Shown here piece after piece: positions 10,271 to 20,458 of a stretch of 54,966 nt of DNA; position 1 is the stretch's first letter; every line of letters starts with the position of its first letter. The position numbers and the translations under genes are program-made. This stretch comes from Pleurobrachia bachei (Eukaryota; Ctenophora; Tentaculata; Cydippida; Pleurobrachiidae). The notes under the pieces are model-generated. The model searched no databases. It saw only the letters and a list, made by a program, of their open reading frames with translations, and was not told where the DNA came from. Location: NCBI GenBank assembly GCA_000695325.1, contig AVPN01000337.1, positions 5,797-60,762 on the forward strand. Direction: 5' to 3'.

Positions 10271-11762
10271 AGGCGAACTGTACCGGTAGTACAGTATTCG
10301 ACGGTGACGCAATCACGACAAGTTGTGTTATTGGAGGGTTGGACTCATTCTCTACCAATGATCTGACAGCTAATAGTTTACAGTGGATGTGGGGTCTCCT
10401 GACTGATGGGGAAGGAGTGGATACTATCTTAGATTCACGTTAGTACTAATTAGTGTTAATTAATTAATAGATGAGGGATATTATACCACTGTACGAAGAG
10501 ATATTTTGAAGTGTTTCAATATGTTGTAACATGTTTTAACATGTTTTAACATGGATTCAACATGGATTCAACAATTAACATTTTAACATTGATTTAATAT
10601 TTTCAGAGTTTTTTGGTGGAACAGATCTAACACCATCAACATGTCTCTCTGCGGACACAGCAACTGGAATCTACAAATCATGCAGCTCGACTAGTGGGGT
10701 AATTTAGTTACACATATTACTTAGGGTCACCACACACCAAAGTTAAAATTAAAGTTAAAATTTGACGTTTTTGGTCATAACTCTGCTATTTCTTGGCGAA
10801 ATTGCTTATTCTTTTTTTTTTGGAAGAACAATTAAAAATATATACACAATGGTATTTATTCTTGGGCTTGATGGAAAGAGGGCATCGAGCCCGTTCTAAA
10901 GAGCTTAAGAAACTTGAAATCCGCACAAATTGCGCGGCGTTATAGCGCAAAATGCGCGCGTTAAAATTTTAACACGCGTTAAAATTTAAACACGCACTGT
11001 AACGCCGCGCAATTTGCGCGGATTTCAAGTTTTTTGAGCTTCAGAACGGGCTTGATGCCCTCTTTCCAACAAGCCCAAAAAGAAGCAATTTCGCCAAGAA
11101 ATGGCTGAGTTATGACCACAAACGTCAAATTTTTATTTTTATTTTAACTTTGGTGTGTGCTGACCCTAACACTTTACATGTGTTCAGATTTGGATAGGAT
11201 AATTTGTAAAACAATTAAGATTAATTGATTGCTTTGTAAATTCAGATTCAAAGAATTCCAATTATGATAAACCAGTAATCTAATATCTCAATCCCTCCAG
11301 GGTTCAACATGTTGTAATGATGGTACATGTGACACCACATCACCCTGTGAATGTGACAAGTGTCTAGACTACACTAAACTAGCACATACATACACATTCG
11401 ATGATGCTAACAAAGAGTTGACTCTCCAGCTACAGGTAAGTTTTGTCCGGGTCCTTAAACTAACGGAGTTTATTGTCCGGGTCCTTAAATTACTAGTAAA
11501 AATTGTCCGGATCCTTAAATTACTGATAATGGATTAAATCTCTCATTGCTCTTATGTTTGTTAAGATTGTAGTCATAGTCAATACTCAATACAGCATTAA
11601 CACTATAACCAATATGAATTGCAGCAACACTATGCTCCCCTATCTAGGTAACTATGGATACTGCCATGACTACAAGAATTGGAATTACCCAGAATACAAC
11701 GCTAACACTCATCACAAGTGACAATAGCTACCCCTACACATCTATCTCTTCTGTGGCTGGAG
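10271..11762 (+). CDS. Giant Ig gene, exons 11-14 (copy 2): Cys-rich module
   Basis: Exons 10271-10438, 10607-10698, 11301-11435 and 11648-11762, paralogous to 8327-9400 with the same phases. The coding parts are open and nearly identical to copy 1. The intron between 10698 and 11301 is lengthened by the foldback MITE at 10721-11169. Confidence 0.75.
10721..11169. mobile_element. Foldback MITE, TTAGGGTCA termini
   Basis: The left end is TTAGGGTCACCACACACCAA and the right end is its inverse. Inner arms also pair: GACGTTTTTGGTCATAACTC with its partner, and the GC-rich ATTTGCGCGGATTTCAAG arms near 10920 and 11020. Nearly the whole 449 bases can fold back. The paralogous intron at 8800-8820 reads ATTACTTACACTTTACATG without it and is the empty site. 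The TA/TTA target suggests a Tc1/mariner-like origin, but the family is not certain. Confidence 0.85.
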
Positions 11763-11773
11763 GTACTTAGAAA

Positions 11774-11875
11774 TACAGTCGGACCCCGATTTAGTGGCAT
11801 CCTCGGGGGAAAGGATTTGTCCACTAAATCGTGGTGCCACTAAAACGGGGTCCACTAAATCGGGGTTCGACTGTA
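11774..11875. mobile_element. Pogo/Tigger-like MITE
   Basis: TACAGTCGGACCCCGATTTA at the left and the inverted form ending CGACTGTA at the right, with a GGGGGAAAGG core and flanking TA. Termini of this kind are known from pogo/Tigger elements. Confidence 0.8.
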
Positions 11876-11990
11876 GTCTGTACTTAAAATAGTAATGGTA
11901 CCTGATTAATTATTTAGTTAACTGTTTTTTAACTTACATATTTCTTTTTCACTCACAATTTCTACTGTAACGATATCCCCCCTATTACAG

Positions 11991-13000
11991 TGAGTCTGTC
12001 TCCCACGACAATATTCCACACGGATATAGCTCTGAACGATATTCCTGTGACAGTCACTGTTAGCAACATTCTATCTACCGTTGAGGTGAGACTTATAGCT
12101 ACTTAGTAGGTTGCTTAGTAACCACTTAGTAACCATTTAGTAACAATTTACTAACCACTAACCACTAACAGTCACTGTCAGCAACATTCTATCTACCGTC
12201 GAGGTGAGTGCTAATTAGTTAGTTACTTAGTAATCACTTAGTAATCACTTAGTAACCACTTTGTTACTTAGTTAACACTTAGTATCCACTATCCACTTGA
12301 GACATGCGCCTTGAGGGCACAGTGCGAGGTACAATCGATCCACACCAAACTCCTACTGATCTACTCTATTCTAACAGTATTCTAACAGTAACTGATCCAC
12401 TCTATTCATGTTACTTACTTATATTACAGTTACATCCACTCTATTCAGGTTTCACTGGCTAAAGATACAGATACCGCGGAACAATATACTGGAGACAAGG
12501 GGAGTGGAGATACCTACACTGCTGTGTTCTCCAAAACTGTAAGAAGTTGTTTAATTTGCGAGGATAATGAATTCAAAATAATTTGATCTTTGAGGATATT
12601 ATATTATGAAGAAAAACACAGTGGCTTTTGGGGCTGTGGCATTGCCACCACAGTTGAATTTAGTTCGGATGGCTCATATCCCCAAATACAAAATATATAT
12701 AATAATGAATTCAACGATAGTATCAGCATAATTTTGTGCGAAAGAGAAACAGTTCTTTAATACTAAAACCCCCTCAAGGTTTCAGTTCCTGCTGACACCA
12801 CCGTAGACTCGACAATATCATACACAGTTAGCTCTGGCAACTCCCAAACTGCGGTAACTCTAAACCTGGATTACATAACTGTCACTATAACTGGACCTGA
12901 CTCTGTGGAAAGTGGGAATCAGGTGACACTTACCTGTAGTTTGGGTGAAACAACAACATCACCATCTGATTGGGGTGTCAAGTGGAAACTAGGTGATACG
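11991..13000 (+). CDS. Giant Ig gene, exons 15-17 (cassette copy 1)
   Basis: Exons 11991-12085 (SLSPTTIFHTDIALNDIPVT), 12449-12538 (DTDTAEQYTGDKGSGDTY) and 12779-13000 (ISYTVSSGNSQTAVTLNLDY, then VESGNQVTLTCSLGE and VKWKLGDT). The first two resemble exons 9 and 10 of the supermodule; the third ends in an Ig N-half with its cysteine and tryptophan. Entry is phase 1, with phase 0 joins inside. The partner half of the last Ig domain is 13300-13438. Confidence 0.75.
12172..12203 (+). other. Duplicate 3' end of exon 15 (possible micro-exon)
   Basis: The 32 bases after CTAACAG repeat the last 32 bases of the exon ending at 12085 and are followed by GTGAGT, so both splice sites look usable. The length is not a multiple of three, so inclusion would shift the frame. 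It is absent from the second cassette copy. Confidence 0.55.
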
Positions 13001-13006
13001 GTGAGT

Positions 13007-13085
13007 TGCTATGGTATCCAGGGTGGTTGCTATGGTAACCAGGGTGGTTGCTATGGTAACCAGGGGGTTGCTATGGTAACCAAGC
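13007..13085. repeat. 21-bp minisatellite with RFX-like palindromes
   Basis: The unit is GGTGGTTGCTATGGTAACCAG, about three and a half copies, in the intron after 13000. Each unit contains GGTTGCTATGGTAACC, close to the RFX/X-box consensus. Confidence 0.85.
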
Positions 13086-13128
13086 TGATTGGGGTGTAAA
13101 GTGGAAACTGGACGATAGTTGGGTAGTG

Positions 13129-13239
13129 ATCAGAAACCTACCCAACCAGAAAATGCTGGTCTCTAATTGGCTGACAACCAGCACGTGACCTGAATAACGA
13201 GTCCTGATTGGTTGTATACTTGTGTCGGTCGGATCCTGA
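13129..13239. mobile_element. CAGGAACCGACCGA-type MITE, diverged copy
   Basis: Diverged ends around a core that reads GCACGTGACC; matches 42227-42337 over its length. One of eight copies in the window, all in introns. Confidence 0.7.
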
Positions 13240-13299
13240 TAGGATGATTTATTGATAACAGTGTGATTACAGTGGTATGAACCTCCTATTATTACACAG

Positions 13300-13858
13300 G
13301 TGATAGATGAAAGTACGTTTATTCTGACGAGGGATGTCGACACCACTGATAGGACGTACAGATGTGAGGTTACACCTCCTTCAGGAACCGGACAGGATAG
13401 TGCTGTGTTTTACCAAGATCATACTGTTACTTACAAAAGTAAGAGGGATCGGGGTCTATCTTAGTAGTTTTAGTAGTTTTAGTAATACCGATTACCTGAT
13501 CTCTATATTACCTATCTGCAGGTCTTACTGTGGCCGGTCCCCTTGCTGCCCTCTCCTCCTCCTAGTTACCCCGTAGTTACCACTAACCTCCCCCTCCCAG
13601 GTTTGACCCTGACTGGTCCCCTCGCAGTCCTCTCCTCCTCCACCGCTACATTCACCTGTACAGCCCGCTCAACTACCACCCCACTCTCCTTCACCTGGCA
13701 CCTGGACAACATCTCAACTGCCGTGGGAGTCTCCTCTGGAGAGAGTGAGAGTGTCAGTTTGTTTGAGGTGGCACTTGATGGTGATTCAAAGTGGAGAGTG
13801 GTGAAGTGTGAGGAGGGAGTTACGGCGTTGGAGAAGACAGTCGATGTCTTTGTTGCAG
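13300..13858 (+). CDS. Giant Ig gene, exons 18-19 (cassette copy 1)
   Basis: Exons 13300-13438 (STFILTRDVDTTDRTYRCEV, an Ig C-half) and 13601-13858 (LTLTGPLAVLSSSTATFTC, LSFTWHLDN, WRVVKCEEG, a whole Ig domain). Phase 0 in, phase 1 at both donors. A truncated copy of the start of the second exon lies at 13522-13564, behind its own CTGCAG acceptor, and runs into TAG. Confidence 0.78.
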
Positions 13859-13977
13859 GTTAGTGGGTTAATACATTGTAATATTAGTGCAATATTAGTG
13901 TAATGTTAGTGTAGTGTAACTTCCCCCCTCTCCCAACACCCTAACCATCCTCCACTAACTACCTCTCCCTCTCACAG

Positions 13978-14528
13978 AGGTGTTGCACAATGCAGTAGTG
14001 GGTGTTGAGGCAGGATCCAATGTTGACTTGACATGCTCCTGGAGTTCACCAGGGAATGGTTTTACAGTTGCTACATCCTGGGGCAATTCAACCAAAGATC
14101 TGGATAGTACTGACGGTAAAAAATCATGAGTAATCCTTTATGTCTTGATTCAGTGAATCTTTACTGGTTGTCTCTTCAAAAAGGCCTGAGGGAGATTGTT
14201 AGCTAAACTTGAGTTAAGGGTAACACAGTTACCCTTAGTTCACCTCTACCTTTTTTTCCCTCATATTATAAACCTAATTTCCTTCTCCTAACCCCATTTC
14301 TTAGACTAGCTATCTAACTTACTGACCCGTGCCCCCCATCTCTAGGCAAGTTGGCACTAACTAACCTAATCCCCTTCTAAGACAACTCTGACCCCCCCCT
14401 CTAGGTAAGTTGACACTGACAGATGTAGCACTAGAAGCCAGTGGAACATACGCGTGTTATGGGTTGTACACAGATAGTAGTGACAGTAGGACTGCTGAGA
14501 CTAAAACTACAACTACACTCCTTGTCAG
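13978..14528 (+). CDS. Giant Ig gene, exons 20-21 (cassette copy 1)
   Basis: Exons 13978-14115 (VEAGSNVDLTCSWSS, ATSWGNS) and 14405-14528 (DVALEASGTYACYGLY, TTTTLLVR) make one Ig domain. The second is the paralog of exon 1 at 1004-1133. It leaves phase 2, which fits exon 22 (17469) but not the duplicated cassette start at 14706. Confidence 0.78.
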
Positions 14529-14631
14529 GTACTGCAATTAATTGATTAACTAACTAATTATGTAATTAACTGATTAATTATCTCTCTTCAATGATTTTTG
14601 GAGTAATTATGGAATTTCGGTTCATTCACAG

Positions 14632-14655
14632 AGTACCACGCTGTCGCGTGGTACT
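14632..14655. other. Perfect short hairpin
   Basis: AGTACCACGC, loop TGTC, GCGTGGTACT: a 10-bp perfect stem in the intron between the two cassette copies. No further family is recognised. Confidence 0.7.
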
Positions 14656-14705
14656 ATCTTCCATAGTCTAACTAGGCAAGTAACGATATATTCCCCCTAT
14701 TACAG

Positions 14706-15439
14706 TGAGCTTGTCTCCCACCACTATTTTCCACACGAATACAGCTCTGAACGATATTCCTGTTACAGTCACTGTCAGCAACATTCTATCTTCCGTCGAG
14801 GTGAGACTTAGTTAGTTAGTTAGTAACCACTTAGTAACCACTTAGTAACCACTTAGTAACCACGTTAAGAAATTAGGTACTTAATTACCACTTGAGCCAG
14901 GCGCAGCTTCATGAGGCAGTGCGAGGTACAGTCGATCCATACCAAACTCTTACAGTAACTGATCTATTCTATTCAGGTTTCACTGGCTAAAGATACGGAT
15001 ACTGCAGAACAATATACTGGAGACAAGGGAAGTGGAGATACCTACACTGCTGTGTTCTCCAAAACTGTAAGAAGCTATTTAATTTATATTATTATGAGGA
15101 TATAATGAATTTAACGATAAATAATTTAACTAGCTACTTAGTAACCGCTTAATAACCACTTAGTAACCACTTTATAACCACTTAGTAACCACTCTGCAAT
15201 CACTCTGCAACCCCCTCTAGGTTTCAGTTCCCGCTGATACCACTGCAGACTCGACAATATCATACACAATCAGCTCTGGATCCTCCCAAACCGCTGTCAC
15301 ACTAAACATGGACTACATAACCGTTACTATAACTGGACCTGCTGCCGTGGAAAGTGGGAATCAGGTCACACTGACTTGTGCTGTGGGTGAAACAACATCA
15401 TCCGCTGATTGGGGTGTAAAGTGGAAACTAGGTGATACG
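14706..15439 (+). CDS. Giant Ig gene, exons 15-17 (cassette copy 2)
   Basis: Exons 14706-14800, 14977-15066 and 15221-15439, paralogous to 11991-13000 and open. The entry phase is 1, so it fits exon 14 (11762) but not exon 21 of copy 1 (phase 2): splicing 14528 to 14706 would shift the frame. Confidence 0.75.
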
Positions 15440-15449
15440 GTGAGTTGGT

Positions 15450-15815
15450 ATCTAAGGTGGTTGCTAAGGTAACCAGGGTGGTTGCTATGGTAACCAGGGT
15501 GGTTGCTATCGTAACCAGGGTGGTTGCCATGGTAACCAGGGTGGTTGCTATGGTAACCAAGTTATTGGGGTGGAGAGTAAAAGTCGGATGAAACGGTGAG
15601 TTGGTAACCAGGGTGGTTGCTATGGTACCCAGGGTGGTTGCTATGGTAACTAGGTTGGTTGCTATGGTAACCAGGTTGGTTGCTATGGTAACCAAGTTAT
15701 TGGGGTGTAAAGTAGAAACTAGATGATTCGGTGAGTTGGTAACCAGGGTGGTTGCTATGGTAACCAGAGTGGTTGCTATGGTAACCAGGGTGGTTGATAT
15801 GGTAACCAAGCTGAT
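15450..15815. repeat. Expanded 21-bp RFX-palindrome minisatellite
   Basis: About twelve units of GGTGGTTGCTATGGTAACCAG in three blocks (15460-15560, 15608-15690, 15742-15810), separated by copies of the exon-end sequence (TTGGGGTGTAAAGT..., GGTGAGTTGG). It is expanded relative to 13007-13085. GGTTGCCATGGTAACC near 15520 is a perfect X-box-like palindrome. Confidence 0.85.
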
Positions 15816-15853
15816 TGGGGTGTAAAGTGGAAACTGGACGATAGTTGGGTAGT

Positions 15854-15968
15854 GATCAGAAACCTACCCAACCAGAAAATGCTGGTCTCTAATTGGCTGA
15901 TAACCAGTCACGTGACCTAAATAACGAGTTATGATTGGTTGTATACTTGTGTCGGTCGGTTCCTGATA
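15854..15968. mobile_element. CAGGAACCGACCGA-type MITE
   Basis: Paralogous to 13129-13239 through the cassette duplication; the core reads AGTCACGTGACC. Confidence 0.7.
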
Positions 15969-16026
15969 GGATGATTTATTGATAACAATGTGAATACAGT
16001 GGTATGAACCTCCTATTATTACACAG

Positions 16027-17248
16027 GTGATAGATGAAAGTACGTTTATTCTGACGAGGGATGTCGACACCACTGATAGGACGTACAGATGTGAGGTTAC
16101 ACCTCCTTCAGGAACCGGACAGGATAGTGCTATGTTTTACCAAGATCATACTGTTACTTACAAAAGTAAGAGGGATCGGGGTCTATCTTAGTAGTTTTAG
16201 TAGTTTTAGTAATACCGATTACCTGATCTCTATATTACCTATCTGCAGGTCTTACTGTGGCCGGTCCCCTTGCTGCCCTCTCCTCCTCCTAGTTACCCCG
16301 TAGTTACCACTAACCTCCCCCTCCCAGGTTTGACCCTGACTGGTCCCCTCGCAGTCCTCTCCTCCTCCACCGCTACATTCACCTGTACAGCCCGCTCAAC
16401 TACCACCCCACTCTCCTTCACCTGGCACCTGGACAACATCTCAACTGCCGTGGGAGTCTCCTCTGGAGAGAGTGAGAGTGTCAGTTTGTTTGAGGTGGCA
16501 CTTGATGGTGATTCAAAGTGGAGAGTGGTGAAGTGTGAGGAGGGAGTTACGGCGTTGGAGAAGACAGTCGATGTCTTTGTTGCAGGTTAGTGGGTTAATA
16601 CATTGTAATATTAGTGCAATATTAGTGTAATGTTAGTGTAGTGTAACTTCCCCCCTCTCCCAACACCCTAACCATCCTCCACTAACTACCTCTCCCTCTC
16701 ACAGAGGTGTTGCACAATGCAGTAGTGGGTGTTGAGGCAGGATCCAATGTTGACTTGACATGCTCCTGGAGTTCACCAGGGAATGGTTTTACAGTTGCTA
16801 CATCCTGGGGCAATTCAACAAAAGACCTGGATAGCACTGACGGTAAGAAATCATGAGTAATCCTTTATGTCTTGATTCAGTGAATCTTTACTGGTTGTCT
16901 CTTCAAAAAGGCCTGAGGGAGATTGTTAGCTAAACTTGAGTTTAACACAGTTACCCTTAGTTCACCTCTACCTTTGTTCCCTCGTGACTCGTCTAACCCT
17001 AATTTCCTTCTCCTAACCCCTTTCTAAGACTAACTAACAATTGTTTCCTAACCCCCCCCCTCTAGGCAAGTTGGCACTAACTAACCTAATCCCCTTCTAA
17101 GACAACTCTGACCCCCCCCTCTAGGTAAGTTGACACTGACAGATGTAGCACTAGAAGCCAGTGGAACATACGCGTGTTATGGGTTGTACACAGATAGTAG
17201 TGACAGTAGGACTGCTGAGACTAAAACTACAACTACACTCCTTGTCAG
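16027..17248 (+). CDS. Giant Ig gene, exons 18-21 (cassette copy 2)
   Basis: Exons 16027-16165, 16328-16585, 16705-16842 and 17125-17248, at offset 2727 from copy 1 for exons 19-20. Coding sequence is almost unchanged, while the introns near 16940-17060 differ by indels. It leaves phase 2 and joins exon 22 at 17469 in frame. Confidence 0.78.
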
Positions 17249-17468
17249 GTACTGCAATTAATTAATTAACCAACTAATCAACTGGGGCCCATTATCCCTC
17301 CTCAATGGAGCAATAACAATTAATCATTTTACAAACTATGAGTTTTGGGTGTAAAATTGGTCGGTAATGTGTCCCGTCGGTCAAAAGTCCGGACACCTTA
17401 CAAAAAGATCCGACCCCTCAGAATTATATCTTGTAACCTCCCTATAAAATCTTTAGAAAATGGAGCAG

Positions 17469-17906
17469 GGCACTAGTAGAAACACACGTGACTGAGAGTA
17501 CTTTCACACTGACATGTGCCATTGATGTATCTTCCATTGATTCTACTGTGAGTTGGGGGTTGTGTATTTGGGGGATCAGGGGGTGGTTATTATGCCTCGT
17601 TTTGTTTTTATGTCGATCAAGTTCTGAAATCTATGATATTCCAACCACCCCATGCCTTGCTCGACCTGTTTCCCCGGGTTTGACCAGGACAACTACTCTC
17701 CTTCCAGGTTCCAACTATATCCTGGAGCTACGAAGGCACTGCTCTAACAGGTGATACCCCAACCCAATCATCAACTGTGACCACCTCAACCTATACAAAT
17801 AGTGAAGTGACAAAGGGAGATGGTGGGGTGTACAAGTGTACTGTGGAATGGCCTACTGGGACAACGGGTGATTCTCTTGTTACCAGCGGGGAGGTCTACA
17901 TACACC
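17469..17906 (+). CDS. Giant Ig gene, exons 22-23 (unit copy 1)
   Basis: Exon 17469-17547 (ALVETHVTESTFTLTCAIDV) and exon 17708-17906 (WSYEGTALTGDTPTQSS, GGVYKCTVEWPTG) form one Ig domain, paralogous to 1329-1796. Acceptor GGAGCAG gives the phase 2 entry required by exon 21. Confidence 0.77.
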
Positions 17907-18054
17907 GTGAGTTCAGGGGTGGGGCGTTGTAGAGTTCAGACTCTCTTTCTCGTGGGGGTTTGATAGAGACAATAATATATAAATCACTAGTTAAAAATCG
18001 TGGTCACTGTTCAATCATCCGCTGGTACCCCACTTACCATGCCAATCGTTTCAG

Positions 18055-19410
18055 TGCTATCCCCTCTCCCTGAGACGACTATAAACCCAGAAACACTAAA
18101 TTGTACTTACTCTGGTTCCACCGATCCTGAACTAACCTGGACTTCAGACCCTACTATTGCCGATCTCACTACAATCGTGTTACCATGGGGACTGGATAAC
18201 CTGACAGAAACCTCCTTAGTTACCATACCAACAACCCTAACCACCCCAACCACATTTACCTGCACAACAAAACGTGGTTACACGGTTTCAACAACCGTAT
18301 CCCTGGCTCAATATAGGAGTTTTTGTCGGCTAGACTAGGATCGTTGTAGGCTTCCTAACCAAAACATAACCTGTGTGTTCTCGTATGGTATTGGAGGTAC
18401 AGCACCTGATGCCAACACATGGACATTTAACAGCGCAGCCCTAACAACTGGAATCACTGAGGATAACAATGCAGATACAGGCAAGGTTACCTTGAGTTAC
18501 ACCCTAACAACCGTTACCACGGACTCACTTGGTGGTTACACTTGTTCCTTCAGTTACACAGGTCAATCAGAGAGCTACACAGATACTGTAACTGTAACGG
18601 AGGTAAGAGATGTGATACTAACAGGAGATACTATAATACATGGTAGAACAATGAAGTTAACTTGTGAAGTATCATCAACTGATGACACACCAAACCCGAA
18701 TGAGATCCTATGGTATAAAGGGGAGGATAAAATTACAAGTGGTGACCGTTATACGATTGATCGTGCAGCTGGGAGTTTTATCAGTATCCTAACACTTGAG
18801 AATCCTGAGGAAATAAGGGACAGTGGGGAGTATCATTGTACAGGAGATTGGGGGAACGGACCAGATCCTACAAACTCTTTAATTGTTTCAATCCGGCCAA
18901 TAACACTCCTTGGACCATCTACCCTGTATACCGTTACCACTGTTACCCTAACTTGTGTTGTCAAGACTACCACAATTGGCACGCTCACCTGGTTTGTTGG
19001 CGACGCCGCAGTTAGTAATCTAACCCCAGCTGATGAGGAGACGGTTAATGGGACACTATCCAGTAAGCTGACGGTAGAACCACCCACTGCTGGGAAACCT
19101 GTCGTCTACAAATGTGGATCTGGGGATGATACATCCAATAATACCATCACCCTCACCAAGCTATACCTGTCGCAAACCCCGCCTGAGATAGTTTGGTTGG
19201 GCGAAGGAAAGGATGTTAGTATGGAGGTAGTGGGGATTACAGCAGGGGAGACATCACCTCAGTATCAGTGGAGTGCGGGTGTGGCAGATGGAGGGACTGT
19301 AGTGGTTAATAATAAGGGTGGAGCTGTGGATGCTACGGTGACGTGGAATGGTGATAATGTGTGGAGTGGCAGTGCCGTTGTTACATCTACAACTAACATC
19401 TACAACATTG
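18055..19410 (+). CDS. Giant Ig gene, exon 24 (unit copy 1): multi-Ig exon
   Basis: A single 1356-base exon encodes about four Ig domains (TFTCTTKRG, GGYTCSFSYTG, DSGEYHCTGDW, VVYKCGSGDD), paralogous to 21008-22361. A TAG in the part 18304-18353 interrupts an otherwise open frame. Those 50 bases are the exact non-reversed complement of the paralog; complemented, they read ISSKTADLILATSE in frame. The exon enters and leaves at phase 1. Confidence 0.75.
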
Positions 19411-19599
19411 GTTAGTGATTTTATCATTTTGTGGTCGATATATTTCAGTGCGATACATGACCACGATCTCAATGCGAGAATGGGTCAGCATGATCAGCCA
19501 GACAAATACATTTTTATTACCTCCTAAACTGTTGATAAATCCCATCTAAATTCTTGATCCCATTTCTACCATTCATCAACTAATCTTCCCAATATTCAG

Positions 19600-19764
19600 A
19601 GGTTGACTGCAGTCCTGGTAGCGTGTTTCTTCTTCTGTGACAGTGACAGAGTACGATACATAGTAGGCTACCTGGTGTCTCTGAGGCCCTTCATCACATT
19701 TGGTCTGTTAATGTGGGGGCTGATCCAGATCAACCGGTGTGGAGGGAATTAACCAACTCAGACG
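19600..19764 (+). CDS. Giant Ig gene, exon 25 (unit copy 1)
   Basis: Opens VDCSPGSVFL and resumes EALHHIWSVNVGADPDQ, like 22552-22706. The middle, 19632-19681, is the exact non-reversed complement of the paralog; as printed the Ig cysteine strand is lost and in-frame stops appear. Confidence 0.72.
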
Positions 19765-19979
19765 GTATGTGTTACTAGTTGCCTAGTTACCGCTAGTTAC
19801 ATAGTTACCTAGTTACCTATAGTTACCCCTAGTTACCTAGTTGACTAGTTGCCTAGTTACCTTGTTACCTAGTTACCTAGTTACTTATAGAAACCTAGTT
19901 ATCTTCCTTATTATTCATTCCCTCGAGTCTAACTAATAATTCATTCATCTAACTCCTAATTCTAAAACTATTCTTTCAG

Positions 19980-20429
19980 CCCCTGCTTCTGGTAGTGGTG
20001 ATTTTGGCGTTACTTCTGTGACAACAGACTGTGGACGGGATGCAGACAACGGTTACAACAACGTCTGTTCTTCCTGTTGTGACATATCAACTGAAACATG
20101 TGTAGCAGATTGTACGTGTGACAGTTGTTTATCGTGGAGTGGGATTACTGCTACAAGAAATGATGTGAATGATAGTCATGCTTCATACGAGCTAGAGGTA
20201 TTGTACAGTTACCTAGTTACCACATAACACTCCCATGACTGTTGTAACCACTAGTTACCACTCCAGTTACCCCTAGTTACCACTAACCCACTGCAGTTAC
20301 CTCTGACGAGCCAGAACACCAAAGTGGTGGGTACAACCACTCAGTTGATACAGTTCGCACTGCAGCCCCACGAGACAACTGATGTTAACACGGAGAGAAA
20401 CAATACTGTGAGATCTTCTGTTGCTACAG
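19980..20429 (+). CDS. Giant Ig gene, exons 26-27 (unit copy 1): Cys-rich domain
   Basis: Exon 19980-20197 carries the eight-cysteine block (DCGRDADNGYNNVCSSCCD, TCVADCTCDSCLSWSG); exon 20297-20429 reads LPLTSQNTKVVGTTTQLIQF. They join at phase 0 and leave at phase 1. The Cys-rich domain is not assigned to a known family; the paired CC and C-x-C spacing suggests a small disulfide-rich fold. Confidence 0.75.
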
Positions 20430-20458
20430 GTTAGTTACCTAATTACCTAGTTACCTAG

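Larger units (their letters stand above)
7830..11770 (+). repeat. Diverged tandem duplication carrying exons 11-14
   Basis: About 7830-9480 matches about 9765-11770, including introns (AAAGCACACTTTTCCA at both starts). The second copy is longer by a MITE at 10721-11169. Intron divergence is clearly higher than in the kinase duplication, so this event looks older. Confidence 0.8.

Noticed and set aside
15366-15809. 147-residue minus-strand ORF (TIATTLVTIATT repeats)
   Set aside because: A shadow of the 21-base minisatellite; no domain and no conservation outside the repeat.
13007-15815. CRISPR-like array
   Set aside because: The units are contiguous with no unique spacers, in an animal intron; it is a minisatellite.
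18304-18353. Ordinary inversion as the cause of the mismatched blocks
   Set aside because: Compared as reverse complement the blocks do not match; only the parallel complement matches, base for base.
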